From contig JBBSYL010000013.1 in NCBI GenBank assembly GCA_038045265.1, positions 1 through 38,947 of the forward strand: a stretch of DNA of 38,947 nt, written 5' to 3'. Both the position numbers and the translations under genes were made by a program. Within the stretch, counting starts at the first letter, position 1. Each line of letters opens with the position of its first letter. The stretch comes from SICV01 sp038045265 (GTDB lineage: Archaea; Nanobdellota; Nanobdellia; Pacearchaeales; GW2011-AR1). This document shows, in pieces, positions 22,263 to 31,469 of this stretch. The notes under the pieces were generated by a model. The model ran no database searches. It worked only from the letters and a program-made list of their open reading frames with translations, and had not been told where the DNA came from.

Positions 22263-23711
22263 ATGGATGGAAGAAAGAAAGTTGCACTGGTAAGCTTGTT
22301 GGGAAATGAAGCACTTACTAATCAGAGAAATGGAATGACTATTTTTAATGATTTAGAAAACCTAGGACTTCATTATATACATGCTGTCTGTGAAAGAGAG
22401 GGACATGAAGTTAAACTTTTTCACCCTTATCAAAGTAAAAATCTTGATGAAGAATTAATAACCGGGTGTATAATTGATGAAAAACCAGATGTTGTTGGCT
22501 TTTCTGCACTTACAAACAGCTTTCCAAGAGCAGTTAGAATGGCTGAACAAATTAAGTCAAGAAAACCCGATATAAAAATAGTATTTGGCTCTGACCATAT
22601 TGGTGCTTATCCTCAAGACTTAGTTGCAAATAGAGTTATTGATATCGGAGTTATTGGCGAGGGAGAAAATGCTTTTCTTAATATATTGGATGATAAGCCT
22701 TTGAGTTGTATAAATGGAATTGCTTTTATTGAAGGAGATACTTTAAAAATAAATTCAAATTCTTCTCGAATAAAAGATAGGTCTCAACTACCATTTGCTT
22801 TTAGAGATGCAGAGATATTAGCTAAATCTAAAGTTGGGGCAATGATGTATCCTCCCTTGTCAGAACAAAGAGGAACAGCAAGTTTTCTCTCTCAGTTTGG
22901 ATGCCCCCTTGGATGTACATATTGCACCGCCACTACTTTGTACAATTCTCAGATAACTGCTAGCCCTGCGGAACATGTAGTTGCAGAAATGACTGAGACA
23001 AGTAAAAGATTTAATGTAAACACGGCAATGTTTGTTGATTTAACTTTTAATCTTAAAACAAAAAATTCTGAATATTTATGTAGAAAGATTGCAGATGCAA
23101 ATACTGGAATAAGCTGGTATGCTATGATAAGACCCACTAGCCCTAATGGACAACCTATGGTTAAAAATTCCCTTCTTGAGGCTATGGTTTATGCTGGTTG
23201 CACTAAAATTGGATTTGGAGTGGAAACTACTGAGAAAAATGCAATGAAAGATTATCATAGAACTACTTCAGTCGTTGAGGATGAAAGAATTTTAAGAGCA
23301 GTTGATGAACTTGGTGCTTTAACTAAAGTATTTCTCATGATTGGGCATCCTGAAGAAACTAATGAATATTATGAATCCCTAATTACAAATCTAAAAAAAT
23401 TAACTCCTGATGAAGTAAGAATTTCTTTTCTAACTCCTTTTCCAGGAACTACTTTCTGGAAACAACTTGCAAATAGAAATTATGAACTTGCAACGACTGA
23501 TTTTAACAAGTACACTACATTTAATCCTGTTCTGAGAATGAAAAACATGAGTAACGAAGAAGCCATAACACAAAGAAGCAGAATTTTAAGAGAATATTAT
23601 TCTTCTGATGAATTTAGGACTCATGTAGCTAATAAGACAAGAAGACATCCTAAATTTCATAAGTCTTATGAAGAATTTGCTGCTCTGTTGAAGAGTCAAA
23701 GAATTATTTAG
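22263..23711 (+). CDS. B12-binding-domain radical SAM enzyme
   Basis: 482 residues. N-terminal cobalamin-binding-like domain (about 8-140, DVVGFSALTNSFPRAVRMAE, GSDHIGAYPQDL, GVIGEGENAF) without the DxHxxG histidine loop. Then the radical SAM core with CPLGCTYC (three-cysteine cluster motif C-x3-C-x2-C, about residues 218-225), GFGVET and FLMIGHPEET. This is the class of B12-dependent radical methylases and cyclases. A TATA box (TTTAAATA) is centred 26 bases before ATG. The product cannot be predicted; no lipid or cofactor pathway genes are adjacent. Confidence 0.88.
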   Translation: MDGRKKVALVSLLGNEALTNQRNGMTIFNDLENLGLHYIHAVCEREGHEVKLFHPYQSKNLDEELITGCIIDEKPDVVGFSALTNSFPRAVRMAEQIKSRKPDIKIVFGSDHIGAYPQDLVANRVIDIGVIGEGENAFLNILDDKPLSCINGIAFIEGDTLKINSNSSRIKDRSQLPFAFRDAEILAKSKVGAMMYPPLSEQRGTASFLSQFGCPLGCTYCTATTLYNSQITASPAEHVVAEMTETSKRFNVNTAMFVDLTFNLKTKNSEYLCRKIADANTGISWYAMIRPTSPNGQPMVKNSLLEAMVYAGCTKIGFGVETTEKNAMKDYHRTTSVVEDERILRAVDELGALTKVFLMIGHPEETNEYYESLITNLKKLTPDEVRISFLTPFPGTTFWKQLANRNYELATTDFNKYTTFNPVLRMKNMSNEEAITQRSRILREYYSSDEFRTHVANKTRRHPKFHKSYEEFAALLKSQRII

Positions 23712-23798
23712 GGTAGTGATTAATCTATTAGTTTTTCACATGCCTTTAGTAATTACAAACAATAAGGTTTAAAAGCGTATTTTGAGAGACAAGTGTCC

Positions 23799-24008
23799 AT
23801 GATGAGATATGATTTACATAGAATAATGTATGGTGTTAGAGGCGACTTTGATTTATGCACTGAAGGACATGTTGCATCTTTTAGAGATATAACTGTGAGA
23901 GCATCAAATGAAATGATTGAAGCACATAAAGCCCAATTAGATTATCTGTCTGAAAGGCTTATGCCTAATAATTATAATCATACTGCAGATAGTGGAACTG
24001 TAGTTTAA
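23799..24008 (+). CDS. Small protein of unknown function
   Basis: 69 residues from ATG 23799; GTG 23793 is also possible. A TATA-like GTTTAAAA is centred 28 bases before it. Begins MMRYDLHRIMYGVRGDFD, with a predicted helix at about 30-52 (ASNEMIEAHKAQLDYLSERL). No family is recognised. Its stop is 1 base from the end of msrB on the other strand. Confidence 0.5.
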   Translation: MMRYDLHRIMYGVRGDFDLCTEGHVASFRDITVRASNEMIEAHKAQLDYLSERLMPNNYNHTADSGTVV

Positions 24009-24009
24009 T

Positions 24010-24372
24010 TTATTTCTTCTTAAAATTCAAACAAACTGAATTTATGCAATATCGTTTTCCTGAAGAAGACGGACCGTCATTAAAGAGATGACCTAGATGC
24101 GCCTTGCACTTCTTGCATATGACTTCTATCCTATGCATTCCCAGTTCGTTATCATCTTTTAGTTCTATATTTTTCATATTTGCATCGGTGAAACTTGGCC
24201 AGCCAGTACCAGAGTCAAATTTAGTTTTTGAATTAAAAAGTTTTGCACCACATTGTGCACATATATAAATTCCCGATTCTTTATTGTTTAATAGGTGGCC
24301 AGTGAAGGGCTTTTCAGTGCCTTTATTCTTTATTACATATTCCTCCTCTTTTGTCAGTTTGTTTAGTTTCAT
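24010..24372 (-). CDS. msrB: Peptide-methionine (R)-S-oxide reductase MsrB
   Basis: 120 residues. Zinc site C38, C41, C86 and C89 (CAQC and CKKC), SGTGWPSF, HLGHLFNDGP, and the catalytic C109 in KRYCINSVCL. Reduces the R epimer of methionine sulfoxide, complementary to MsrA at 12749-13231. Both enzymes are present but not linked in an operon. Confidence 0.96.
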   Translation of the reverse strand: MKLNKLTKEEEYVIKNKGTEKPFTGHLLNNKESGIYICAQCGAKLFNSKTKFDSGTGWPSFTDANMKNIELKDDNELGMHRIEVICKKCKAHLGHLFNDGPSSSGKRYCINSVCLNFKKK

Positions 24373-24422
24373 GTTTAGTTAATATAAAATAAGTTTAAAT
24401 AATTGCTTGTATAAATCTATTT

Positions 24423-25583
24423 GTGAAAAAAAGTTTAATCTTAATAGGTGTTTTGTTTTTAGTCTTAATTGTGGTTGTTTTAATATATGGGAAAAATTCA
24501 TCAAATTCTGAAGAATTAGATTATCAAACAAACTATTCTGAAAATCCATTCCAAAAATACGTTGATTCTGCCTTTCAAAGTATTGATTGCCCTGTGAGAG
24601 AAAGCAAACTGAATGATTCTTATTATACTGGAAAATTAATTGACACACATATACATGTGCCTGCGATTCCTGATGATTCAAGATTTAGAACTGATGAGGG
24701 TGAAACAAGACCCGTATTAGGAGTTAATGTTGGCATTAATGATTATATTTGTATGATGGATTACGAGAATACAAGCAAAATTTTTGCATTTTTTCCTGTA
24801 TGGGATCCAATTAAGATTGAATCATTAGATATTGTCAAAAAAACTATGGAGAAATATCCGGATAGATTTGTTCCATTTATTATGCCTCCTTTTAATGATG
24901 ATGATATAGATGGATATCCTACAGTTGATTCTGAAAAATTGACGGAGATGCTTTCTGTTTATCCTAACCTATTTGAAGGATATGGGGAGATAGGATTATA
25001 TGAAAGAGGAGACCATGGAGGACCCAAAGGTGCAAAAGCATTGCCTCCAAACTCTGATAGGTTGAATGAAATTTATCCAGTCATAAGAGATAATAATTTG
25101 CTTATCTATTTCCATCTTGGAGAAGGGCAGAAAGAGAGTTTTGAGAACGCTTTGAGAGAAAATAGAGGGATTAATTTTATCTGGCATGGAGACCAGCTTA
25201 TACCTTACAGGAATGGAATCCAAGATTTAAGTATTATTGATGAAATATTAACAAATAATCCTAATGCTTATTATGGAGTTGATGAATTATATGGGGATAT
25301 ATTTTTGCTTAAACCTGAGACAAGTAAAGAAAAATTCATTGCACACTTTGAAGATTATAATCCTCTAATTGAAAAAGATTTAGAAACATGGAAGGTATTT
25401 ATTGAGGAGCATCAAGACCAAGTATTATGGGGAACTGATAGGGGGTGGAACGCTGATTGGTCTCTTGATGTAAATGTTGCACAGACATTAAATGACTACA
25501 GTAGATACTTTATCGCCCATCTTTCTCCAGAAGTACAGGAAAAGTTTGCATATAAAAATGCGGAAAAATTGCTTGGGAATTGA
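24423..25583 (+). CDS. Membrane-anchored amidohydrolase-2-like TIM-barrel enzyme
   Basis: 386 residues, GTG start. N-terminal anchor (about 4-23), then outside the cell a metal-dependent hydrolase: DTHIHV (metal histidines), GEIGLYER, YFHLGEG, FIWHGDQ and LWGTDRGW (late Asp ligand). This is the order of the amidohydrolase-2 family (PF04909), which includes decarboxylases and lactonases. A surface-located member is unusual, and the substrate is unknown. It is divergent from msrB. Confidence 0.8.
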   Translation: MKKSLILIGVLFLVLIVVVLIYGKNSSNSEELDYQTNYSENPFQKYVDSAFQSIDCPVRESKLNDSYYTGKLIDTHIHVPAIPDDSRFRTDEGETRPVLGVNVGINDYICMMDYENTSKIFAFFPVWDPIKIESLDIVKKTMEKYPDRFVPFIMPPFNDDDIDGYPTVDSEKLTEMLSVYPNLFEGYGEIGLYERGDHGGPKGAKALPPNSDRLNEIYPVIRDNNLLIYFHLGEGQKESFENALRENRGINFIWHGDQLIPYRNGIQDLSIIDEILTNNPNAYYGVDELYGDIFLLKPETSKEKFIAHFEDYNPLIEKDLETWKVFIEEHQDQVLWGTDRGWNADWSLDVNVAQTLNDYSRYFIAHLSPEVQEKFAYKNAEKLLGN

Positions 25584-25622
25584 ATTACTAAAATTTAAAA
25601 CCCCCATATTCTTAGAGAAGGG

Positions 25623-27953
25623 ATGGTAGATTTGGATGTAAAATCAGTTGAAAAAAAATGGAAGGCGTATTGGGAAAAGGAAAAGATTTATGCGTTTGAC
25701 AAAAAAAGTAAGAAGAAGATTTATTCTATAGATACGCCACCTCCGACTGTTTCAGGAAGAATGCACATAGGCCATGCTTCATCTTTTTCTCAACAGGATT
25801 TTATTGCTAGATATAAGAGGATGGCTGGGTTTAATTTGTTTTACCCTTTTGGAACGGACGATAATGGTCTGCCTACGGAAAGATTAATCGAAAAATTGAA
25901 GAATGTTAAAAGCAAAGATATGCCGAGAGCCGATTTTATCTCTCTCTGCTTGAAGACGTTAAAAGAAATAACTCCAGAATTTGTCCAAGATTGGAAAGAT
26001 ATGGGGATAAGTTGCGATTATGATATATACTATTCAACTATTGATAAACATTCTCAGAAAATTTCACAGAAATCTTTTGTTGAATTGTATAATAAAGGAT
26101 TAGTTTATAGTGCGGAGTTTCCAACATTGTACTGCGTTGAATGCCAGACGCCGATTGCACAGGCAGAACTCGAAGATAAAGAAAAGAGCACTTTATTTAC
26201 GACAATTAAATTTAAAGTTGATAAAGAGGATTTGTTAATAGCTACAACAAGACCTGAATTGCTTGGGGCATGTGTTGCAGTTTTTGTAAATCCTGCTGAT
26301 AAAAGATATAAGAAAATTATTGGAAAGAATGCAAAAGTTCCCTTGTTTAATCATTCTGTTCCCATAATTGCTGATGAATCTGCGAACATAGAAAAAGGGA
26401 CGGGAGTTTTGATGATATGCTCTTATGGAGATAAGTATGATGCGGATGCTGTTAAGAGACATAAACTTCCATCAAAAGTTATAATTTCCAAAAATGGAAG
26501 GATAACTGAAAAACCATATCGGGGATTAACAATAAAGCAGACGAGAAATAAAATATTGGAAGATTTAAAGAAAAATGAATTGATAGTTGAACAAAAATCA
26601 ATAAGCCATGCTGTAAATGTTCATGACAAATGTGGGACTGAAATAGAATTTCTTCCTACAGACCAGTGGTTTATTAAAATTCTTGACAAGAAAGATGAAT
26701 TGATAAAGCAAGGCAAGAAAATAAAATGGCATCCTGAATTTATGTTTAAAAGATATGAAAATTGGATAAAAGGTTTGGATTGGGACTGGTCTATTTCAAG
26801 AGAAAGGCATTTTGGAATTCCAATTCCTGCTTGGCATTGCGAAAAATGCAGGTCAATTATTGTTGCTGATGAAAAAGAATTGCCTGTTGATCCAATACAA
26901 ATTAAAAAACTATGCAATAAATGTAAAAGTCCTGCACTGCCAGATATAAAAGTTCTAGATACTTGGGCGACTTCATCTTTAACCCCGCAGATAGCCTCTT
27001 CTCTTGAAAAAGAAATTAAGATTCCTTTTTCTTTAAGGCCACAAGCGCACGATATAATAAGGACCTGGGCATTTTATACCATTGTAAAATCTCTTTATCA
27101 TGAAAATGAAATACCTTGGAAAGATATAGCTATCTCCGGATTTATTACTCTTGAAGGGGAGAAAATGTCTAAATCTAAAGGGAATGTCATCTCGCCTGTA
27201 GAAGTTATTGACAAATATGGCGCTGATGCGATAAGGTATTGGGCAACATCAGTTAAACTTGGTGAAGATACGGATTATCAGGAAAAAGACGTTATAACTG
27301 GAAAGAAATTTGTGACTAAAATACTTAATGCAACAAATTTTGTTTTTCTTGGGTTAAAATATCAGACTAAACAACCTAAACTTGTTGAGACAGATAGATT
27401 ATTTATCAATAAATTGAATGAAGTTATAGAAATATGCACAAATTCGTTTGAAGAATACAATTATTCAAGGGCAAAGAGCGAAGCTGACAGCTTTTTCTGG
27501 AAAGTTTTTGCAGATGATTACCTTGAAATAGTTAAAAATAGGGTCTATAACGGAAATGAAGAAGAAAAGGCATCTGCTTCTTATACATTATATAACTCTT
27601 TATTTGCAATTACAAAACTATTTGCCCCATTTACTCCTTTTATAACTGAAGAATTGTACCAGAAACACTTCCGAGAATATGAGAAAAAGAAATCTATTCA
27701 TCTTGAGAGCTGGCCAGAAGGAATTAAGATAAAAACAAGTAAAGATGACGATTTGAAATGGGATACCTTGACAAATATACTAAAGTTTGCAAGGCAAAAA
27801 AAGTCAGAAGCTAAGAAATCAATGAAAGCTGAAATAGTATTAACAATTCCTGAGGAAAATTATAAGATTTTGAAAGATATTTTGCATGATTTGAAAGCTG
27901 TAACTAATTCTAAGGAAATTAAGAAGGGCGAATTAGGTGTGGAGTTTCTATAA
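25623..27953 (+). CDS. valS: Valyl-tRNA synthetase
   Basis: 776 residues. Class I motifs HIGH (H48-H51 in PPPTVSGRMHIGHA) and KMSKS (514-518). The TVSGRMHIGHA form, editing domain (about 170-340, TTRPELLGACVAVFVNP) and zinc-like Cys pairs (CVECQ; CEKCRS with CNKCKS) mark ValRS. It is short at the C-terminus: no coiled-coil arm as in bacterial enzymes. Charges tRNA-Val. Its last 35 bases overlap the phosphoribosyltransferase gene tail to tail. Confidence 0.96.
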   Translation: MVDLDVKSVEKKWKAYWEKEKIYAFDKKSKKKIYSIDTPPPTVSGRMHIGHASSFSQQDFIARYKRMAGFNLFYPFGTDDNGLPTERLIEKLKNVKSKDMPRADFISLCLKTLKEITPEFVQDWKDMGISCDYDIYYSTIDKHSQKISQKSFVELYNKGLVYSAEFPTLYCVECQTPIAQAELEDKEKSTLFTTIKFKVDKEDLLIATTRPELLGACVAVFVNPADKRYKKIIGKNAKVPLFNHSVPIIADESANIEKGTGVLMICSYGDKYDADAVKRHKLPSKVIISKNGRITEKPYRGLTIKQTRNKILEDLKKNELIVEQKSISHAVNVHDKCGTEIEFLPTDQWFIKILDKKDELIKQGKKIKWHPEFMFKRYENWIKGLDWDWSISRERHFGIPIPAWHCEKCRSIIVADEKELPVDPIQIKKLCNKCKSPALPDIKVLDTWATSSLTPQIASSLEKEIKIPFSLRPQAHDIIRTWAFYTIVKSLYHENEIPWKDIAISGFITLEGEKMSKSKGNVISPVEVIDKYGADAIRYWATSVKLGEDTDYQEKDVITGKKFVTKILNATNFVFLGLKYQTKQPKLVETDRLFINKLNEVIEICTNSFEEYNYSRAKSEADSFFWKVFADDYLEIVKNRVYNGNEEEKASASYTLYNSLFAITKLFAPFTPFITEELYQKHFREYEKKKSIHLESWPEGIKIKTSKDDDLKWDTLTNILKFARQKKSEAKKSMKAEIVLTIPEENYKILKDILHDLKAVTNSKEIKKGELGVEFL

Positions 27954-28491
27954 GGTAACTTCTAAATCTTTCATATTCGCGTGAGTTTTTTGACCAGGGA
28001 AATTTTATTCTGCCTTTCCTAAGAGAATAATCTGCACGTTTTCCATTTACATGATTGATTGAAGCAGTTCTAATTTTTTCTGCTCCCCTCTTAAGAAGAT
28101 TTTCTGTCGCTAAACCCATAGTTTTACCTGTATGAACAACATCATCCACTACTAAAACATTCATCCCCTGGCAATTAAATTCACCTTCTTCAATTAACAT
28201 TGGATCTGTTGCCATCCATAAACATTCGTAAAATAATTTCATTAATGGCTTTAATAATTTAGGAGTTGATGCGTACGTTTCTCTTGAACATGAAGGCCTT
28301 CTAATTGTTATTTGGGCATATGCTATGCCCCCAATTCTTGATATCTCTCTGGCTGGCAAAATACCTCCTGAAACAATTCCCACAATCAGGTCAGGAGAAT
28401 AATCTCTGATTACAAGACCTCCCAGAATAGTTGACCTTGCTAGTGCTTCTTCTAACGTTAATTCTTCTCTTAATAGGTCAGACAAAGCCAT
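27919..28491 (-). CDS. Phosphoribosyltransferase-family protein
   Basis: 190 residues. The PRPP-binding motif VLVVDDVVHTGKT is at 112-124, with an early loop IVSGGILPA (39-47). This is the type I phosphoribosyltransferase fold, closest in feel to xanthine/hypoxanthine-type enzymes; base specificity cannot be read. It is likely in nucleobase salvage, which such small-genome archaea depend on. Its C-terminus overlaps the end of valS by 35 bases on the opposite strand, and archease lies 37 bases upstream in the same direction. Confidence 0.85.
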   Translation of the reverse strand: MALSDLLREELTLEEALARSTILGGLVIRDYSPDLIVGIVSGGILPAREISRIGGIAYAQITIRRPSCSRETYASTPKLLKPLMKLFYECLWMATDPMLIEEGEFNCQGMNVLVVDDVVHTGKTMGLATENLLKRGAEKIRTASINHVNGKRADYSLRKGRIKFPWSKNSREYERFRSYLIETPHLIRPS

Positions 28492-28528
28492 GAAATCTTT
28501 TGACTTTAGTTATTTAAAATGTTTTTGA

Positions 28529-28945
28529 TTAGACATCTAGGACAAAAATAGCTTGCCAGTTTGACTTTACTTTTTTTATAGACATTTCAGCATATGTTGC
28601 TGCTTTTATGTGTTCTAATTTGTATTTATCTGTTGAATCGCCTGATAATTCTGCTGTCAACGAATTATCTTTTATTTTTACTTTAGCCATTACTGGGATG
28701 AAACGTTTTGCATCTATAAGATAGAGAATTTCGTCTATAAAATTGTACAATAAAGATTCGTTGTCATTTCCTTTTACATTTATTACCTTTCCTTTCTTGT
28801 TTGATATTTTTTCTCCTCCAGAACAATATTCTGCTATTGCTAATACTGCGTTTTCAAATATTTCATTTAGGGTTTTTCCAGATGCTTTGATTTTTATGTC
28901 TGCCATATGCTCTAGAAACTCAAATTTTCCTAATCTCTTTGCCAT
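28529..28945 (-). CDS. Archease (RtcB activator)
   Basis: 138 residues with the archease pattern: FEFLEHMADIKIKASGKTLNEIFENA (with Asp16 as metal ligand), LLYNFIDEILYLIDAKRFIP, ELSGD and EHIKAATYAEMSI. Archease speeds RtcB turnover and allows it to use other nucleotides. RtcB is at 20046-21467, about 7 kb away, not in the same operon. Confidence 0.95.
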   Translation of the reverse strand: MAKRLGKFEFLEHMADIKIKASGKTLNEIFENAVLAIAEYCSGGEKISNKKGKVINVKGNDNESLLYNFIDEILYLIDAKRFIPVMAKVKIKDNSLTAELSGDSTDKYKLEHIKAATYAEMSIKKVKSNWQAIFVLDV

Positions 28946-28995
28946 GGTGAAAAGAAGTAAAAAAGGTTTAAATAGGTATAGAATGCGAGAGTTTT

Positions 28996-29886
28996 ATGAA
29001 ACATGGAGAAATAAGCTTAGTAGGAAGACCAGTTTTACGAAGAAAAGATTTTATCGGTTCGTATGAGTTTGAAAAAATGGCGGAAAGAGGAGTTCATGTT
29101 CTTGACTCGAACGGACTATTTAGTAGAAGAGATAGACAGGGCGAATGGGCTTTAACTTATGACTCTCCTCAATTAATCCCTTTTACTCTTCTTGGCTTGT
29201 ATTCGCATTTCAGAGGATGCTTAATTTCTCAAAAGACATGTGTTTCTGGGAGTCCAAAATCTTTTTCTGTTGGAATAAACTTTAATGGAGGAATAAGGGA
29301 TTGGAGAGATTATCTTAAAGATGAACTTAATGTCGAACTTGGTAGTGATTGTACGCCTGGAAAAAATGCATGCATATATGCAAGAGCACTGTACCTTTCC
29401 GGATTTTCTACCGGTTTAGAACATGATGAACATCACAGACGGAGCAAAGCAACAAGGGAAGCACTACTTCCGGATTATCTTACTTTTCCAGTTAAAAATT
29501 ATCAAAAGTTGAGCGGACTTAGCAGGAAATTTGCTAATACACTTATTAGACTTACTATAGACAGCTTTTGTGATACAAGAATCGCTTCTGAAGATCCAGG
29601 TATTATAAGATACACACTTATTTCACAGCCTACTGAAGAAATGACTGTTGAAGGAGGAATGCAAATTATTTCTGCGATGAATGCTCTTTATCCTGAGCTT
29701 GAATTAAGCAGAAGAGTCAATGTCACCGATATAGATCGAGATGAAAATGGGAATGGTTTCAGGGGAAGATTGAGCTTGTTTGGACATCAGCTTAAAAGAA
29801 TAAGAGAAGGAAAGCAGAGAAATTATTTTCCAGTAAGACTTCAGCCAAGAAATCATCCCTACTTTAAGATTAAGGGCCTTTATTGA
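28996..29886 (+). CDS. Orphan protein of unknown function
   Basis: 296 residues. A TATA box (TTTAAATA, 28967-28974) is centred 26 bases before ATG, so expression is likely. No family is recognised. Features: a Cys/His-bearing middle (GSDCTPGKNACIYARALY, LEHDEHHRRSKATREALLPDYL), and an LPDYL...LIRLTIDSFCDTR stretch that recalls, weakly, LAGLIDADG endonucleases. No intron or intein is near it. Divergent from archease with 50 bases between. Confidence 0.6.
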   Translation: MKHGEISLVGRPVLRRKDFIGSYEFEKMAERGVHVLDSNGLFSRRDRQGEWALTYDSPQLIPFTLLGLYSHFRGCLISQKTCVSGSPKSFSVGINFNGGIRDWRDYLKDELNVELGSDCTPGKNACIYARALYLSGFSTGLEHDEHHRRSKATREALLPDYLTFPVKNYQKLSGLSRKFANTLIRLTIDSFCDTRIASEDPGIIRYTLISQPTEEMTVEGGMQIISAMNALYPELELSRRVNVTDIDRDENGNGFRGRLSLFGHQLKRIREGKQRNYFPVRLQPRNHPYFKIKGLY

Positions 29887-29950
29887 TTTAATTTAGTTGT
29901 ATCTAACAATACGGGGTAGCTTTATATATTCAGATTATTAATGAATAAAA

Positions 29951-30874
29951 ATGGGGATAGGGGATATACTTGCAATAACTGTGGCTTTGTTGGTGCTTCT
30001 TGGTGTTTCGTATTTTGTTTTTTCTGAAATTCTTGCGCAAGATATTGCATATAATGAATTTGTGAGTAATGTATCTAGAGATTTACCTTCTGAAAGCGGG
30101 CAGTTTTATCCTAATTTGAGATTTGAGAATAAAAGGATAGCTTACAGTATAGAACCAATATGTGGTGAGAATAAAGAAAAGGATATTGTAAGTGCACTTG
30201 AAATAATTTCTGGAAATACAATTCTTAGTTTTTATGAGTCTGATGAAGAGGGGGGAATAACTTTTCTCTGCTCTAATGTTGCTCCTGAACCTGAGCAGAG
30301 AAATCACTTTGTAGCTGGAGAAGGAGGGCCTACAAAAATAATAAACGCCAGCCAATTTTATATAATAACTGGTGCACAGGTATCTTTGTTTAGAGATGAA
30401 AAATGTGAAACACCAAATGTAGCCTTGCATGAAACCTTGCACGCCTTAGGATTTGACCATAATAATAATGAAAGTAGCATAATGTTTCCTGTGACAAACT
30501 GCGCACAGGGATTTGACAGATATATTACAGAAGAAATGGATCGCCTTTACGGAATTGAAAGTTTGCCTGACTTAACAATTGAAGATATAAAAGCTGTCAA
30601 AAAAGGAACTTACTTGAATTTTGAGATATTCGTATCAAATTCAGGCATAATAGATTCTAAGAGTTCTGAACTTGTAATCTATTCTGGAGAGGAGATATTT
30701 GGAAAATATGAACTTAACGAAATAAAAATAGGGGCGAGAAAATCAGTGAAAGTAGAGAATTTAAGAATAGGAAGAGGTGTTGAAAACATAGAATTTAATA
30801 TAACTCCAAAGAACCCAGAATCCGATTTAAACCTGGAAGACAACAAAGCAATGATAAGTCCTACAGAGGAATAA
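29951..30874 (+). CDS. Membrane-anchored metzincin metalloprotease (matrixin-like)
   Basis: 307 residues. N-terminal membrane anchor (about 7-27), then an outside protease domain with the zinc motif HETLHALGFDH (160-170) and Met-turn SIMFP (M178), the metzincin signature. Cysteines C71, C107, C152 and C183 may pair. The last 110 residues (LPDLTIEDIKAV..., VSNSGIIDSKSSELVIYSGE) look like a CARDB-type immunoglobulin-like domain, common in archaeal surface proteins. Likely acts on surface or host proteins. Confidence 0.9.
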   Translation: MGIGDILAITVALLVLLGVSYFVFSEILAQDIAYNEFVSNVSRDLPSESGQFYPNLRFENKRIAYSIEPICGENKEKDIVSALEIISGNTILSFYESDEEGGITFLCSNVAPEPEQRNHFVAGEGGPTKIINASQFYIITGAQVSLFRDEKCETPNVALHETLHALGFDHNNNESSIMFPVTNCAQGFDRYITEEMDRLYGIESLPDLTIEDIKAVKKGTYLNFEIFVSNSGIIDSKSSELVIYSGEEIFGKYELNEIKIGARKSVKVENLRIGRGVENIEFNITPKNPESDLNLEDNKAMISPTEE

Positions 30875-30920
30875 AAAGCAACGTTTAAATATAATGTTCA
30901 ATTAGAGGAAGTGTAAAAAG

Positions 30921-31421
30921 ATGGCAGATAAAGATGTTATTATACAGGAAAAGGTAGAAAAAACAGGCATTTTCAGCTTCAAGGACGCTTATGCTTATGC
31001 ATTCGATTGGTTCAAAGAAGAAGATTACGGGTTGGTTGAAGAAAAGTATCAGGAAAAAGTTGCTGGAAACGAAAGAGAGATAGCGATTGTATGGAAAGCA
31101 ACTAAAAGCGTAGGGGATTATTTCAGGATTGAAATAGGTGTGGATTATGAAGTTAGCAATTTGGTTGATGTGGAAGTGGAAGTTGATGGAAAGAAACAAA
31201 AGTCAAATAAGGGAAGAATAGTTATGAAGTTGAAGGGCGTTTTGATAAAAGATCCTGGTAGCGATTGGGATTCAAGTCCTTTCAATAAGTTCATCAGAGG
31301 GATTTATGACAAATATATCATTAAAAAAACTATAGACGGGATGGAAGATAGGGTTACGGGGGATGTGCAGGGATTAAAAGAACACATGAAGACATTTTTT
31401 GAGCTTACAGGCAAGCAATAA
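30921..31421 (+). CDS. Conserved-looking cytosolic protein of unknown function
   Basis: 166 residues, alpha/beta, highly charged, no membrane segment. Motifs: AYAYAFDWFKEEDYGLVEEKY, a beta-rich middle (YFRIEIGVDYEVSNLVDVEVEVDG) and an amphipathic C-terminal helix (VQGLKEHMKTFFELTG). It resembles the many unnamed DPANN proteins of about this length. It may form an operon with the next gene, whose own TATA box nevertheless lies in the 48-base gap. Confidence 0.6.
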   Translation: MADKDVIIQEKVEKTGIFSFKDAYAYAFDWFKEEDYGLVEEKYQEKVAGNEREIAIVWKATKSVGDYFRIEIGVDYEVSNLVDVEVEVDGKKQKSNKGRIVMKLKGVLIKDPGSDWDSSPFNKFIRGIYDKYIIKKTIDGMEDRVTGDVQGLKEHMKTFFELTGKQ

Positions 31422-31469
31422 TTCTTGATTATACAAATATTTATAAAAAGAATTCTTCATTTAAGAAGT

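Noticed and set aside
22075..22293. Coding frames opposite to real genes, such as this one across the TrmB start
   Set aside because: They lie antisense to well-supported genes and lack promoters or family features.
28996..29886. LAGLIDADG homing endonuclease
   Set aside because: Only a loose LPDYL...FCDTR resemblance; the two-motif core and a nearby intron or intein are missing.
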